64,000 nucleotides of DNA from Sphingomonas sp. YR710. Its GTDB lineage: Bacteria > Pseudomonadota > Alphaproteobacteria > Sphingomonadales > Sphingomonadaceae. The translations under genes were made by a program, and so were the position numbers. Below are positions 51,833 to 60,463 of the stretch, in pieces. The DNA lies in contig NZ_FMZJ01000012.1 of the NCBI RefSeq assembly GCF_900101455.1, forward strand, positions 94,674-158,673, read 5' to 3'. Position 1 is the first letter of the stretch; the number at the start of each line of letters is the position of its first letter. A model generated the notes under the pieces. The model did not search any database and was not told the DNA's origin. It saw only the letters and a list, made by a program, of their open reading frames with translations.

Positions 51833-53935
51833 ATGGCGAACACCAATCTGGTCGATCAACGCCGCCGGGTGATGATGCTCGCCGCTGCGGCGCGCTGGAA
51901 GGCGCAACCGCCGACCGCGGCAACAACCGCGATTTCGCCATCCCAACAAGCCCGCTTCGATGCCCGCCGCGCCAGCCTGATCCACGCCGGGGAGCTCCGG
52001 ATGCAAGGGCGACTCCCGGTGTTTATCGAACGTAAGATCGGCCCGACGCTCGACTGGATTGCGGCTCCGCCGACTGAGGCTGCGCGCGCCGCGGGGCGCC
52101 CCGTCGCGCGGATCGTCGTCTCGGCCGACCCCAAGGTGGAGCCGATTGGCTTTGCCACCGGATTTTTGATTTCGCCCTCCGTGCTGCTGACAAATTGGCA
52201 CGTTTTTCCCGACATCGCATCCGCGCGCGGTACCGGGGCCAATTTTCTCCACGAGGCGGGGGATCGAGGCGTCGCGCGAGGCATCACTTTCGAGCTCGAC
52301 CCTGACACATTGTTCCATTCTGATGAGAGTTTGGATTACGCGATCGTTGCTGTGCGTCCCACCGCGCCGACTGGGGAATTGCTCTCACCGCTGAACTTCC
52401 TGTCGATCAACGCGTCAGCCTCGAAGATTCTGCCTGGAATGCCGATGCTCATGGTGGAGTATCCTGACGGTGGTGCAAAACGTTACGCCACCAGCAATTG
52501 CAAACTGCTGGAGCTGCGCGACGATGGCTTCCTGCGCTACGAAACCGACACGTCTGAAGGCTCATCCGGCTCGCCATGTTTCAGCGAGGCTTGGGAGGTT
52601 TGTGCACTCCATCATGCGTCGATCCCGCGCGTTCGCGGTGACGATGTCTTGAACAAGGATGGTTCGGTCTGGACGCCCGGAGAGCCGGACGACGATATCG
52701 ACTGGATTGCCAACGAAGGTATTCGGATCAGCTTTGTCGTAAAGGCCATGAGCGCCGTGACGCCCGTCAATCCCGTCGGTCGACGCCTGCTCGACGAACT
52801 GCTCGAGGGCACGATCGATCCTGCGGACGATGTCTCCAAGCTCACGACCCAAGGCGCAGCGGAGGCGGCGCCCAAGGTCGGATCGACAGTCGCGCCTCCG
52901 GCACCGCAATCATTCATGGGGGCAAACATGGCCGTGACGATGAACTTCTCGGGACCGGTAACCATCTATGTTGGGGGCGCGCCATCGACCTCGGCTGCAT
53001 TTGCTACCGTCACGCCCACAAGCGCCTCTGCGAATGAGAAATCGCTGCGATTTGATCCCGATTATGACAACCGCGAAGGCTATGATCCGGAATTTCTGGG
53101 GGAAGGCATTTCGGTGCCGCTCCCCATGGTCGCTGCGGCGCGCGAAAGCGAAATGGTCAAGGAGAGTGGGCAGATCCTCATTCTCAAATATCATCACTTT
53201 AGCCTGGCCGTAAACGCGAGCCGCCGCATTCAGATGTGGTCCGCAGTGAATGTCGACTATGATTCTGCCAAGCGAATGGTCAGCGGGCGGCAGTTTTTCG
53301 GTACCGATCGCTGGATTGGGGATCCACGCATTCCGGCCAAGTTCCAACTCGCCGATGTGGACGTTTATGGTCCGGCGGGACAGTTCGATCGCGGCCATAT
53401 CGTGCGCCGCGAGGACAATGCCTGGGGTAATACTGCGAGCGAGGTCGAGTTTGCCAACGCCGACACATTCCATTGGACCAACTGCACGCCGCAACATGCA
53501 GCCTTCAACCGCGAGAATGCTGGCGGCAAATATGCGGGTGTCGTCGGCATATGGGGCGGCTTCGAGGGGCATATCCAGAAAAACCTTCAGACGGACGATA
53601 CACGGGCCTGCATCCTGGCCGGGCCCGTCCTCGCGGCGGATGATCCGAAGGAGGATTTCGGGACGGGCCTGGTCCAATATCCGGAGACCTTTTGGAAAGT
53701 CGTCGCAGTGGCGTCACAAGATGCCGGTGGGGTACGTTCCTTGCGAACCTATGGCTTTCTGCTGTCCCAAAAAGATGTGATCGCCCGCTTCGGCGTCGAG
53801 TTCGCCTCTGGCGAATATGCCCGTTATCAGGTGCCCCTCGCGCAGATTAGCGCGGCCACGGGGGTTGTGTTCGATGCCGCGCTGATGAACGCCGACACCT
53901 TGGGCAACGCTGTGGCGGAAGCGCCTGCAGTCTGA
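51833..53935 (+). CDS. Trypsin-like protease fused to a nonspecific DNA/RNA endonuclease
   Basis: 700 residues in one open frame. Residues ~95-305 form a trypsin-like fold with a full triad: His123 in LLTNWHVF, Asp169 in DYAIVAV and Ser245 in GSSGSPCF. A short linker with a beta motif (MNFSGPVTIYVGG, ~370-382) follows. Residues ~430-690 are a NUC-type endonuclease with the DRGH motif (519-522, His522 as general base) and Asn550 in HWTNCTPQH. There is no signal peptide or membrane helix, so it is cytosolic or exported by another route. No family member with assigned role is recognised. Start ATG is preceded by AAGGGGACC. Flanked by ordinary metabolic genes. Confidence 0.88.
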   Translation: MANTNLVDQRRRVMMLAAAARWKAQPPTAATTAISPSQQARFDARRASLIHAGELRMQGRLPVFIERKIGPTLDWIAAPPTEAARAAGRPVARIVVSADPKVEPIGFATGFLISPSVLLTNWHVFPDIASARGTGANFLHEAGDRGVARGITFELDPDTLFHSDESLDYAIVAVRPTAPTGELLSPLNFLSINASASKILPGMPMLMVEYPDGGAKRYATSNCKLLELRDDGFLRYETDTSEGSSGSPCFSEAWEVCALHHASIPRVRGDDVLNKDGSVWTPGEPDDDIDWIANEGIRISFVVKAMSAVTPVNPVGRRLLDELLEGTIDPADDVSKLTTQGAAEAAPKVGSTVAPPAPQSFMGANMAVTMNFSGPVTIYVGGAPSTSAAFATVTPTSASANEKSLRFDPDYDNREGYDPEFLGEGISVPLPMVAAARESEMVKESGQILILKYHHFSLAVNASRRIQMWSAVNVDYDSAKRMVSGRQFFGTDRWIGDPRIPAKFQLADVDVYGPAGQFDRGHIVRREDNAWGNTASEVEFANADTFHWTNCTPQHAAFNRENAGGKYAGVVGIWGGFEGHIQKNLQTDDTRACILAGPVLAADDPKEDFGTGLVQYPETFWKVVAVASQDAGGVRSLRTYGFLLSQKDVIARFGVEFASGEYARYQVPLAQISAATGVVFDAALMNADTLGNAVAEAPAV

Positions 53936-54272
53936 CGAACCGGGGGTAGCGCGGGGCTTTGCGGCACCATATGCAATGCCTATTTTCGGCGATGTCGATG
54001 GCTCTGATCGGCCAAAGGAAAGAGGCTGTCGCGGATTTTGGCGTGGAAACCCTATAGTTAAGGCGTCGCATCGCTCGATTTGTAGCCGGGAGAAATCTGA
54101 GAGGTTGATCATCCGTATTATCGGATTGGCGAGCTTACTGGCTTTGTCCGCTTGTGGGACACTTGATATCTGTCATGCCGACGCGAACAGCGATCGTTCA
54201 AAGCCGTGATCGTATCAGTTCTGTGCGGTGTAGCTCACCCAATTGCGCTGCGATCTTGCCCGACGATCCCTA
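53936..54272. other. Intergenic region after the fusion gene
   Basis: 337 bases between the fusion gene and the convergent eutC gene. Its right part contains a small possible lipoprotein gene (54105-54209). The rest shows no convincing gene or terminator. Confidence 0.4.
54105..54209 (+). CDS. Possible very small lipoprotein
   Basis: A 34-residue frame from a TTG at 54105 that directly follows GAGAGG. The product has a hydrophobic stretch IIRIIGLASLLALSAC, with the lipobox LSAC, then a short polar tail with one more Cys. It resembles small envelope lipoproteins such as entericidins. The TTG start, closeness of the ribosome site, and short size make it uncertain. It lies about 170 bases after the trypsin-nuclease gene on the same strand. 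Confidence 0.35.
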   Translation: MIIRIIGLASLLALSACGTLDICHADANSDRSKP

Positions 54273-55031
54273 TCATGAGTCCACCACCCCGACCGGTCCC
54301 GTAATCGGCGGAACCCCGCCCGCCTCATCCTTCAACGCCACCCCCGTCAGCCCCCGCGATCGGGCCTCGCGCATCAGCCAGGCGATGCGTGAGGCGGCCG
54401 TCGCATAATCGAGCCCGCCGGGTGGGCGGATGTTCGATACGCAGTTGCGCTCGCTGTCGCGCCGGCCCCGCCGCGGGCCCCAGGTCAGATAGCAGCCGAG
54501 GCTGTCGGGCGCGCTGAGGCCGGGGCGTTCGCCGATCAGCATCACGACCAGATCGACACCGAGCGCCGCACCGATCTCGTCGCCGAGCGCCACCCGCGCA
54601 TGCCGGGCAACCACGATCGGCGCGATCGTCCAGTCGGGTAGGCGATCGAACAGAGCGAGCAGCAGCGACGCCGCATGGGCGTGGACGGCATTCGCCGAGA
54701 GGCCGTCACCAACGACGAACGCGGCCTGCGCATCGGTGCGCGGCAATCTCGCCGCGTCGGCTTCGTCGAGCAGCCGGCCGAGATCGGGGCGCTGGAGATA
54801 GGTGGTGCGGTCGTCCGCGCGGCTGCGGACCGCGATCACCGGCCGGCCGCCGATCGCCGCCGAAAAGCCGTCGACGCTCAGCTCGGCATGGACCGCGTCG
54901 CGCGCTCGCGCGGCGGCGAGCTGGAAGTCGAGCATCGCTGATGTCGGCAGTGCCTGTCCGCTCCGGCCGAGGCCGATCCGCGCCTGGGTCAGCGCGCGCA
55001 GCCGATCGGGCAAAGCGGGCTGATCAGCCAT
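54273..55031 (-). CDS. eutC: Ethanolamine ammonia-lyase small subunit
   Basis: 252 residues with the EutC start (LTQARIGLGRSGQALPTSAMLDF) and the cobalamin-contact segments VVGDGLSANAVHAHA and ERPGLSAPDSLG. EutB and EutC form the adenosylcobalamin-dependent lyase that splits ethanolamine to acetaldehyde and ammonia. Its start overlaps the eutB stop by eight bases. No eut shell, reactivase (EutA) or permease genes are in the window, so this is a non-compartment pair. Confidence 0.93.
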   Translation of the reverse strand: MADQPALPDRLRALTQARIGLGRSGQALPTSAMLDFQLAAARARDAVHAELSVDGFSAAIGGRPVIAVRSRADDRTTYLQRPDLGRLLDEADAARLPRTDAQAAFVVGDGLSANAVHAHAASLLLALFDRLPDWTIAPIVVARHARVALGDEIGAALGVDLVVMLIGERPGLSAPDSLGCYLTWGPRRGRRDSERNCVSNIRPPGGLDYATAASRIAWLMREARSRGLTGVALKDEAGGVPPITGPVGVVDS

Positions 55032-56424
55032 CGAGATGCGCGAGCGCCGGTATCGCGCGATAGGGGAGGGCGGCGCGCGGCGGCGTCTGCAGCCGTCCGC
55101 GTTCGTCGGTCAGGCCGATCGCCGCGAGCCACGCCTCAAACTCGGGCGCCGGCCGCAGCCCCAGCGTCTCGCGCAGATAGAGCGCATCATGGAAACTGGT
55201 CGATTGATAGTTGAGCATGATGTCATCGGCGCCGGGCACGCCCATCACGAAACTGACGCCGGCCACGCCGAGCAGGGTCAGGATCGCATCCATATCGTCC
55301 TGATCGGCCTCGGCATGGTTGGTGTAGCAGATGTCGAGCCCCATCGGCAGGCCGAGCAATTTGCCGCAGAAATGATCCTCCAGCGCGGCGCGCAGGATTT
55401 GCTTGCCGTCATAGAGATATTCGGGGCCGATGAAGCCCACGACCGAATTCACCAGCAGCGGGCGGAAGGCGCGCGCCACCGCATAAGCGCGCGCCTCGAG
55501 CGTCTGCTGGTCGACGCCGTGATGCGCGTCGGCCGACAGCGCCGATCCCTGGCCGGTTTCGAAATACATCACATGATTGCCGATCGTGCCGCGCCCCAGC
55601 GAAAGCGTCGCCTGATGCGCTTCGCCGAGCAGGGCCAGATCGATCCCGAACCCGCGATTGGCGGCTTCGGTGCCGGCGATCGACTGAAAGGTGAGGTCCA
55701 CCGGTGCGCCGCGCTCGATCAACGCGAGCGTGTTGGTGACATGGGTGAGCACGCAGCTTTGCGTGGGGATCGCATAAGCCTGCCGCACCTCGTCGAGCAA
55801 GTTCAGCAGCCGGGCGGCGGTGTCGATGCTGTCGGTCGCGGGGTTGATGCCGATCACCGCATCGCCCGATCCCATCAGCAGCCCGTCGAGGATCGAGACG
55901 GCGATGCCGGCGGGATCGTCGGTCGGGTGGTTTGGCTGCAACCGCGTCGAGAGGTGCCCCGGCAGGCCGATCGTGTCGCGAAAGGCGGTGACGACCGAAA
56001 TCTTGCGGGCAACGGCGATCAGATCCTGGTTGCGCATCAGCTTGGAGACCGCGGCGGCCATTTCGGGCGTGATCGCTTGCGCGACCGCCGCGATCATCGG
56101 GCCATCAGTTTCGTTGGCGAGCAGCCATTCGCGAAAGCCGCCCACCGTCAGATGCGCGATAGGGGCGAAGGCGGCGGCGTCATGGCTGTCGATGATCAGC
56201 CGGGAAACCTCGTCGGCCTCATAGGGAATGACGAGATCTGCGAGGAAGGTGCCGAGCGGCAGATCGGCCAGGATGTAGCGGGCGGCCACACGCTGCTCGT
56301 CGCTGTCGGCGGCGATACCGGCCAGCATGTCGCCCGATCGCGGCGGCGTTGCGGCGGCCAGCAGCCGGCGGAGATCGCCGAACCCATGGCGTGTTCCGGC
56401 CAGGTCGATTCGGTAGCTCGGCAG
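55024..56424 (-). CDS. eutB: Ethanolamine ammonia-lyase large subunit, apparent CTG start
   Basis: 466 residues if translation begins at CTG 56424-56422. That codon lies seven bases after AGGAG, and the N-terminus it gives (SYRIDLAGTRHGFGDL, then RSGDMLAGIAADS) aligns with the enterobacterial EutB start. No ATG, GTG or TTG lies between the upstream TAG and this codon; the first ATG (56328) would cut off 32 conserved residues. Core motifs: NPATDS, VLTHVTNT, FETGQGSALSA, GPEYLYDGKQI and CYTNHAEADQDD. The lyase barrel looks intact. Confidence 0.9.
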   Translation of the reverse strand: MPSYRIDLAGTRHGFGDLRRLLAAATPPRSGDMLAGIAADSDEQRVAARYILADLPLGTFLADLVIPYEADEVSRLIIDSHDAAAFAPIAHLTVGGFREWLLANETDGPMIAAVAQAITPEMAAAVSKLMRNQDLIAVARKISVVTAFRDTIGLPGHLSTRLQPNHPTDDPAGIAVSILDGLLMGSGDAVIGINPATDSIDTAARLLNLLDEVRQAYAIPTQSCVLTHVTNTLALIERGAPVDLTFQSIAGTEAANRGFGIDLALLGEAHQATLSLGRGTIGNHVMYFETGQGSALSADAHHGVDQQTLEARAYAVARAFRPLLVNSVVGFIGPEYLYDGKQILRAALEDHFCGKLLGLPMGLDICYTNHAEADQDDMDAILTLLGVAGVSFVMGVPGADDIMLNYQSTSFHDALYLRETLGLRPAPEFEAWLAAIGLTDERGRLQTPPRAALPYRAIPALAHLDG

Positions 56425-56523
56425 CGTGCGACTCCTGTCCGGCGGTGGCGTCTAGACTAGCGATAACGGGGGTTTGGGCAATGCGGCTTGCGGATCGATC
56501 CATTTTGGGGGAGTTTGGGGATC

Positions 56524-56727
56524 ATGCGAACGATATCCGATACCGTGTCCGTTCGGCTCTATCATCTCGATGACGGGGACGACGGCGGTTCGGCCGTGAC
56601 TTTGTTCTACGGAAAGCTGGGAGAGGCCGTGGCACTTGCGGCGCGCCAACCTGCGGATATGCAGGCCGCGCTGTACTTCGCGACGGAAAATGACGTGGTG
56701 GCGTTTCTCGACTTCATCGAAGGTTGA
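56524..56727 (+). CDS. Small hypothetical protein
   Basis: 67 residues from the ATG at 56524, which follows GGGGATC. The composition is acidic at the start and helical at the end (LYFATENDVVAFLDFIE). No family was recognised. It lies between the divergent eutB gene and the response regulator gene. A coding role is plausible but not strongly supported. Confidence 0.45.
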   Translation: MRTISDTVSVRLYHLDDGDDGGSAVTLFYGKLGEAVALAARQPADMQAALYFATENDVVAFLDFIEG

Positions 56728-56795
56728 AGCGACCGTCAGCGGCCGACCCGCAGGATCGGCGCGCTACCCAACCGGCTTTGAAATGTGGGGCAGAC

Positions 56796-57470
56796 ATGCG
56801 GCTGCTGATTGTTGAAGACGATCCCGATCTGGCCGCGGCACTCGCGGCGGCCTTCGCGCGGCGCGATATCGCCGTCGATCATGCGGCGAGCGTCGGCGAT
56901 GCGGAATTGCTGCTGAATGCGGTGCGCTATGCCGCGATCATCCTCGATCTCGGCCTGCCCGATGAGGATGGGCTGGCCGCGCTCAAGCGGTTGCGCCGCA
57001 ACGACGATCCAATCCCCGTCCTTGTGCTCACGGCCCGCAGCAGCGTCGAGGATCGCATTCGCGGGCTCAACGCCGGGGCGGACGATTATCTGGTCAAGCC
57101 GGTCGATTTCGATGAGCTGCAGGCCCGGCTCGATGCCGTGCTTCGACGGCAGGGCGGCTATCTCAATCGCAAGCTGATGGTCGGCAATGTCGGTTTTGAT
57201 ACCGGCACGCGCGAAGTGTTTGTCGATGACGAACCGATCATCCTCACGGTGCGCGAAACCGATCTGCTCGAACTGTTGCTGCGCCGGATCGGGCGGGTGG
57301 TGCCGAAGCGGATGGCCGAGGATCAGTTGTTCGGGGCTAGCGAAAGCCTGGGATCGAACGCGATCGAAGTCTATGCCCACCGCCTGCGCAAGCGCCTTGA
57401 GGCGACGGGTGCGGCCGTACGCATCGATACGGTGCGCGGCGTCGGCTACATGCTCCGCCCGGTCGAATGA
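56796..57470 (+). CDS. OmpR-family response regulator
   Basis: 224 residues from the ATG at 56796. Receiver: acidic pair EDD near the start, phospho-acceptor Asp51 in IILDLGLPDEDG, and Lys in DDYLVKPVD. A C-terminal winged helix (ETDLLELLLRR, SNAIEVYAHRLRKRL) completes the OmpR/PhoB design. The stop overlaps the kinase start (ATGA). It resembles QseB/TctD regulators. The target is not evident. Confidence 0.92.
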   Translation: MRLLIVEDDPDLAAALAAAFARRDIAVDHAASVGDAELLLNAVRYAAIILDLGLPDEDGLAALKRLRRNDDPIPVLVLTARSSVEDRIRGLNAGADDYLVKPVDFDELQARLDAVLRRQGGYLNRKLMVGNVGFDTGTREVFVDDEPIILTVRETDLLELLLRRIGRVVPKRMAEDQLFGASESLGSNAIEVYAHRLRKRLEATGAAVRIDTVRGVGYMLRPVE

Positions 57471-58837
57471 GATACTATCCGCGTTCTTTGTTCTGGCAGA
57501 TCGTCTGGGCGCATCTGGCCACGGTGATCATAGCGGCGCTCGCATTGCCGTTGCTCGTTTCCTACCTCCTGCAAAGTACCGGCACGCGGTATCAGAAACG
57601 GGTATTGTCGCATCAGGCGCAGGCCGTGGCACGCGGGCTGGTGGCGGACCCGGGGCATGGCTGGCATGTGAATCTCGATCCGACATTGGGGGCGCTTTAC
57701 GCCGCGGGCTATGACGGCCGGGCTTATGCCGTGGTCGATCGCGCCGGGCGGGCGCTGGCGGTCAGCCGTAATGTCGTCGGCGCGGCGGCATCGGCCGCGC
57801 CTCATGGCGGGCGGGCGACTTTTTTCCGGGCAGGCAATGTCGAGGGGTTGAGCGTCCCCGTCCGGCGCGGGCGAACCGATCTGTGGATCGTCATGACGCA
57901 GGACATGGACAATCCGGAGGTGGTCGCGGACGATATCGTCGAGGCGTTCCTGTTCCGCTTCCTGCTGTGCCTGCTGCCGGTATTGCTGCTGCTGCCAATC
58001 ATCAACGCCCTGCTGATCTGGCGTTCGACCCAGGCGGTGCTACGGGTTTCGCGCCGCGCCGCGCAGGTCGATCCCACCCATCTCGATATCCGGCTGAGTT
58101 CGGCTCAGTTGCCCGTGGAAATCGTGCCTTTGGTCGATGCCACGAACCAGGCGCTCGATCGGCTCGAAGCGGCGTTCCGGACGCAGAGCGAGTTCATCGC
58201 CAATGTCGCGCATGAACTGCGCACGCCATTGTCGTTGCTCCGCCTCCAGATCGACGGGCTCGACGATCCGGCGCGCAAGGCATCGCTGAGCGCATCGATC
58301 CAGCGCATTTCCCATGTGGTCTCGCAACTGCTCGATCTGGCAGCGCTCGAACAACTGATGATCGGCGCAGAGGAGATGTTCGATCTCGCGGTCGTCGCGC
58401 GCGATGTCGTCGCGGCGCTCGCGCCCATGGTGTTCGAGGGACAGCGAACGATCGCCTTGTCCGGCAGCGAAGGGCCGATCATGGTGGCCGGGCGCGATAC
58501 GCTGATGTCGCTGGCGCTGACCAACCTGATCGACAATGCCACCCGGCATACACCCAAGGGCACGCATATCGAGGTTGTGCTCGGTGCCGACGGATCAGTC
58601 GCCGTCGAAGACGACGGGCCGGGCATCGCCGCGGCCGATATCGGCATGCTGCAAACCCGATTCTGGCGCGCCGATCATGCGCGCAGCGATAGCGCGGGGA
58701 TCGGCCTGTCCATCGTCGAACGCATCGTTTCCGCGCACGAAGGGCGGTTAAGTGCCGAAAATCGCTCGACTGGCGGCGCGATCTTAACGATTGGGCTCAA
58801 TCGGATCACCCGCTTTCCATCTGTAAGGTTAGCGTAA
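57467..58837 (+). CDS. Two-component sensor histidine kinase (QseC/TctE-like)
   Basis: 456 residues: an N-terminal membrane helix, a periplasmic region of about 130 residues, a second helix (PVLLLLPIINALLIW), a HAMP-like segment, HisKA with His249 in VAHELRTPLSLL, N-box LTNLIDNATRHTP, and G-boxes DDGPGIAAADI and GIGLSIVERI. It is coupled to the regulator gene by a four-base overlap. Its signal is not known, although TctE-type kinases sense carboxylates. Confidence 0.93.
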   Translation: MRYYPRSLFWQIVWAHLATVIIAALALPLLVSYLLQSTGTRYQKRVLSHQAQAVARGLVADPGHGWHVNLDPTLGALYAAGYDGRAYAVVDRAGRALAVSRNVVGAAASAAPHGGRATFFRAGNVEGLSVPVRRGRTDLWIVMTQDMDNPEVVADDIVEAFLFRFLLCLLPVLLLLPIINALLIWRSTQAVLRVSRRAAQVDPTHLDIRLSSAQLPVEIVPLVDATNQALDRLEAAFRTQSEFIANVAHELRTPLSLLRLQIDGLDDPARKASLSASIQRISHVVSQLLDLAALEQLMIGAEEMFDLAVVARDVVAALAPMVFEGQRTIALSGSEGPIMVAGRDTLMSLALTNLIDNATRHTPKGTHIEVVLGADGSVAVEDDGPGIAAADIGMLQTRFWRADHARSDSAGIGLSIVERIVSAHEGRLSAENRSTGGAILTIGLNRITRFPSVRLA

Positions 58838-59190
58838 GCCGCTTGGTCTAGAGGCCTCTCAACACAGTCATGGATCGGTCATGGATCGGTAGGCTTGCCG
58901 ATCAGCCGGGCTCCTGACGATGTTGCCAGGCATGTAATCGCGGCGCGACATGCGATGGCAGGTGTAATTGCCGCATCGGAGATCGCTTTGACCCAATAAA
59001 GCACAGATTCCTTGAAAATAGGGGGCTGTATCTCGCGAGGGCGGTGCGAGGTGGTGGGGGAAAGCTTCTTGATCAATCCGGTGTTCATGATATTGACGTT
59101 GTAATGTTTCTGACCCGTAATATTGCGGGCTGGATTTTTACACTCTCCCATGGAGCCGATTACTGAACATGCCGATGGAAGATTATACAT
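58838..59190. other. Gene-poor intergenic region
   Basis: 353 bases between the kinase and the small winged-helix gene. It has an 11-base tandem duplication, CATGGATCGGT twice at 58869-58890, and a lower GC content on its right side. No gene with conserved features was found on either strand. Confidence 0.5.
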
Positions 59191-59538
59191 ATGGCCTCAC
59201 ATTCAATCGAAGCAAGCGAGCTTGCGGATCGACTGTCACGTATGGCAACTGAACTGCTCGATCTCAGCCACGAGCTGGACGTAATCAGGCAATCGGCGAC
59301 CGATGACGCTGCCGCGCTGTCAGACGTTCCGGCTACCAATCACGGGCGTATCAAATCCGCCATCATCGATATCGTCGCCAGCCACGAAGAGGGGCTGACG
59401 GCGCAGGAAGTGCGGGAATCGCTGCTGCGGATGTTCAACGGCAAGATTGGCCGCCGTTCTCATGCCACGATCATGTGCCGCCTTCAGGAACAGGGCGCGC
59501 TGATCCGCCAGGGTCATAAGTGGCGGCACGTCGCCTGA
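59191..59538 (+). CDS. Small winged-helix-like protein, unknown function
   Basis: 115 residues. An N-terminal amphipathic helix (SELADRLSRMATELLDLSHEL) could form a coiled coil. A C-terminal winged-helix-like fold follows, with GRIKSAIIDIVASHEEG, LTAQEVRESLLR, and RRSHATIMCRLQEQG. It may be a DNA-binding regulator or a modular adaptor. GGAAGA precedes the ATG. Similar proteins are frequent in sphingomonads, but no name is certain. Confidence 0.65.
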   Translation: MASHSIEASELADRLSRMATELLDLSHELDVIRQSATDDAAALSDVPATNHGRIKSAIIDIVASHEEGLTAQEVRESLLRMFNGKIGRRSHATIMCRLQEQGALIRQGHKWRHVA

Positions 59539-59633
59539 ATCCGGCAAACCGGGCAAACGCCCGGCTTGCGGCTTTCAAGTGGAACCGAAAACTCGCTACG
59601 TGAGCCTGACGCATATTGCTTCAGGAGGGTGTC

Positions 59634-60404
59634 ATGAGCTGGTCTTCGGCCCAATATACCAAGTTCGAAGCGGAGCGGAACCGGCCGATCGGTGATCTGC
59701 TTGGCCGCATTAGGGCGCCCGATGTGCGAAAGGCGGCCGATATCGGATGCGGCCCCGGCAATTCGACCGAAGCGCTGCGGTATCGTTATCGGCACGCCGA
59801 CATCATCGGCATAGACAGTTCGCCCGATATGATCGCGGCCGCGCGCAAGCGCCTGCCGGCGCTGCGTTTCGAAATCGACGATATCGCGACATGGCGCGAT
59901 CCCGGGCCGTTCGACCTGATCCTGTCGAACGCGGTGCTGCACTGGGTTCCCGATCATACCGCCCTGATGCCCGCGTTGTGCGCCCGCCTTCGCGAGGGCG
60001 GTTGTCTGGCCGTCCAGATGCCCGACAATCTCGAGGAGCCGGCACACAGCCTGATGCGGGATATCGCCGCCGACGGCCCGTGGGCGGCTAAGCTCGCCGG
60101 CGCGTCGCGGGCACGCACCGATGTTCGCGACGCCAATTATTATTACGGCCTGCTCCGGGGGCGGGTTGCGGCGATCGACATCTGGCGGACGATCTATTTC
60201 CATCCGCTGGCCGGCGGCGCGGCTGCGGTGGTGGAATGGTTCAAGGGCTCCGGCCTGCTGCCCTTCCTCGCACCGCTCGATCCGGCCGAACGGGAGATGT
60301 TTCTCGCCCGCTATGAGGAGGCGCTGGCCGGCGCTTATCCGGAGTTGGAGGACGGCACGGTGCTGCTGCCGTTCCCGCGGCTGTTCATGGTCGTGACGCG
60401 GTAG
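59634..60404 (+). CDS. tam: Trans-aconitate 2-methyltransferase
   Basis: 256 residues from the ATG at 59634, after AGGAGGGTGTC. The start MSWSSAQYTKFEAERNRP and the SAM-binding motif ADIGCGPGNSTEAL match Tam, and NAVLHWVPDH and QMPDNLEEPAHSLMR are family-specific. It methylates trans-aconitate, a spontaneous isomer that inhibits the TCA cycle. It is a single gene. Confidence 0.93.
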   Translation: MSWSSAQYTKFEAERNRPIGDLLGRIRAPDVRKAADIGCGPGNSTEALRYRYRHADIIGIDSSPDMIAAARKRLPALRFEIDDIATWRDPGPFDLILSNAVLHWVPDHTALMPALCARLREGGCLAVQMPDNLEEPAHSLMRDIAADGPWAAKLAGASRARTDVRDANYYYGLLRGRVAAIDIWRTIYFHPLAGGAAAVVEWFKGSGLLPFLAPLDPAEREMFLARYEEALAGAYPELEDGTVLLPFPRLFMVVTR

Positions 60405-60463
60405 GGGGCAGCCTCGCCTTCACCCGAACGTGCCTGCACTATTTGGCGGCGATATCATCGAAG

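Noticed and set aside
58879..59190. Minus-strand frame of about 100 residues upstream of the winged-helix gene
   Set aside because: No ribosome site, no homology that I recognise, low-complexity ends; more likely non-coding.
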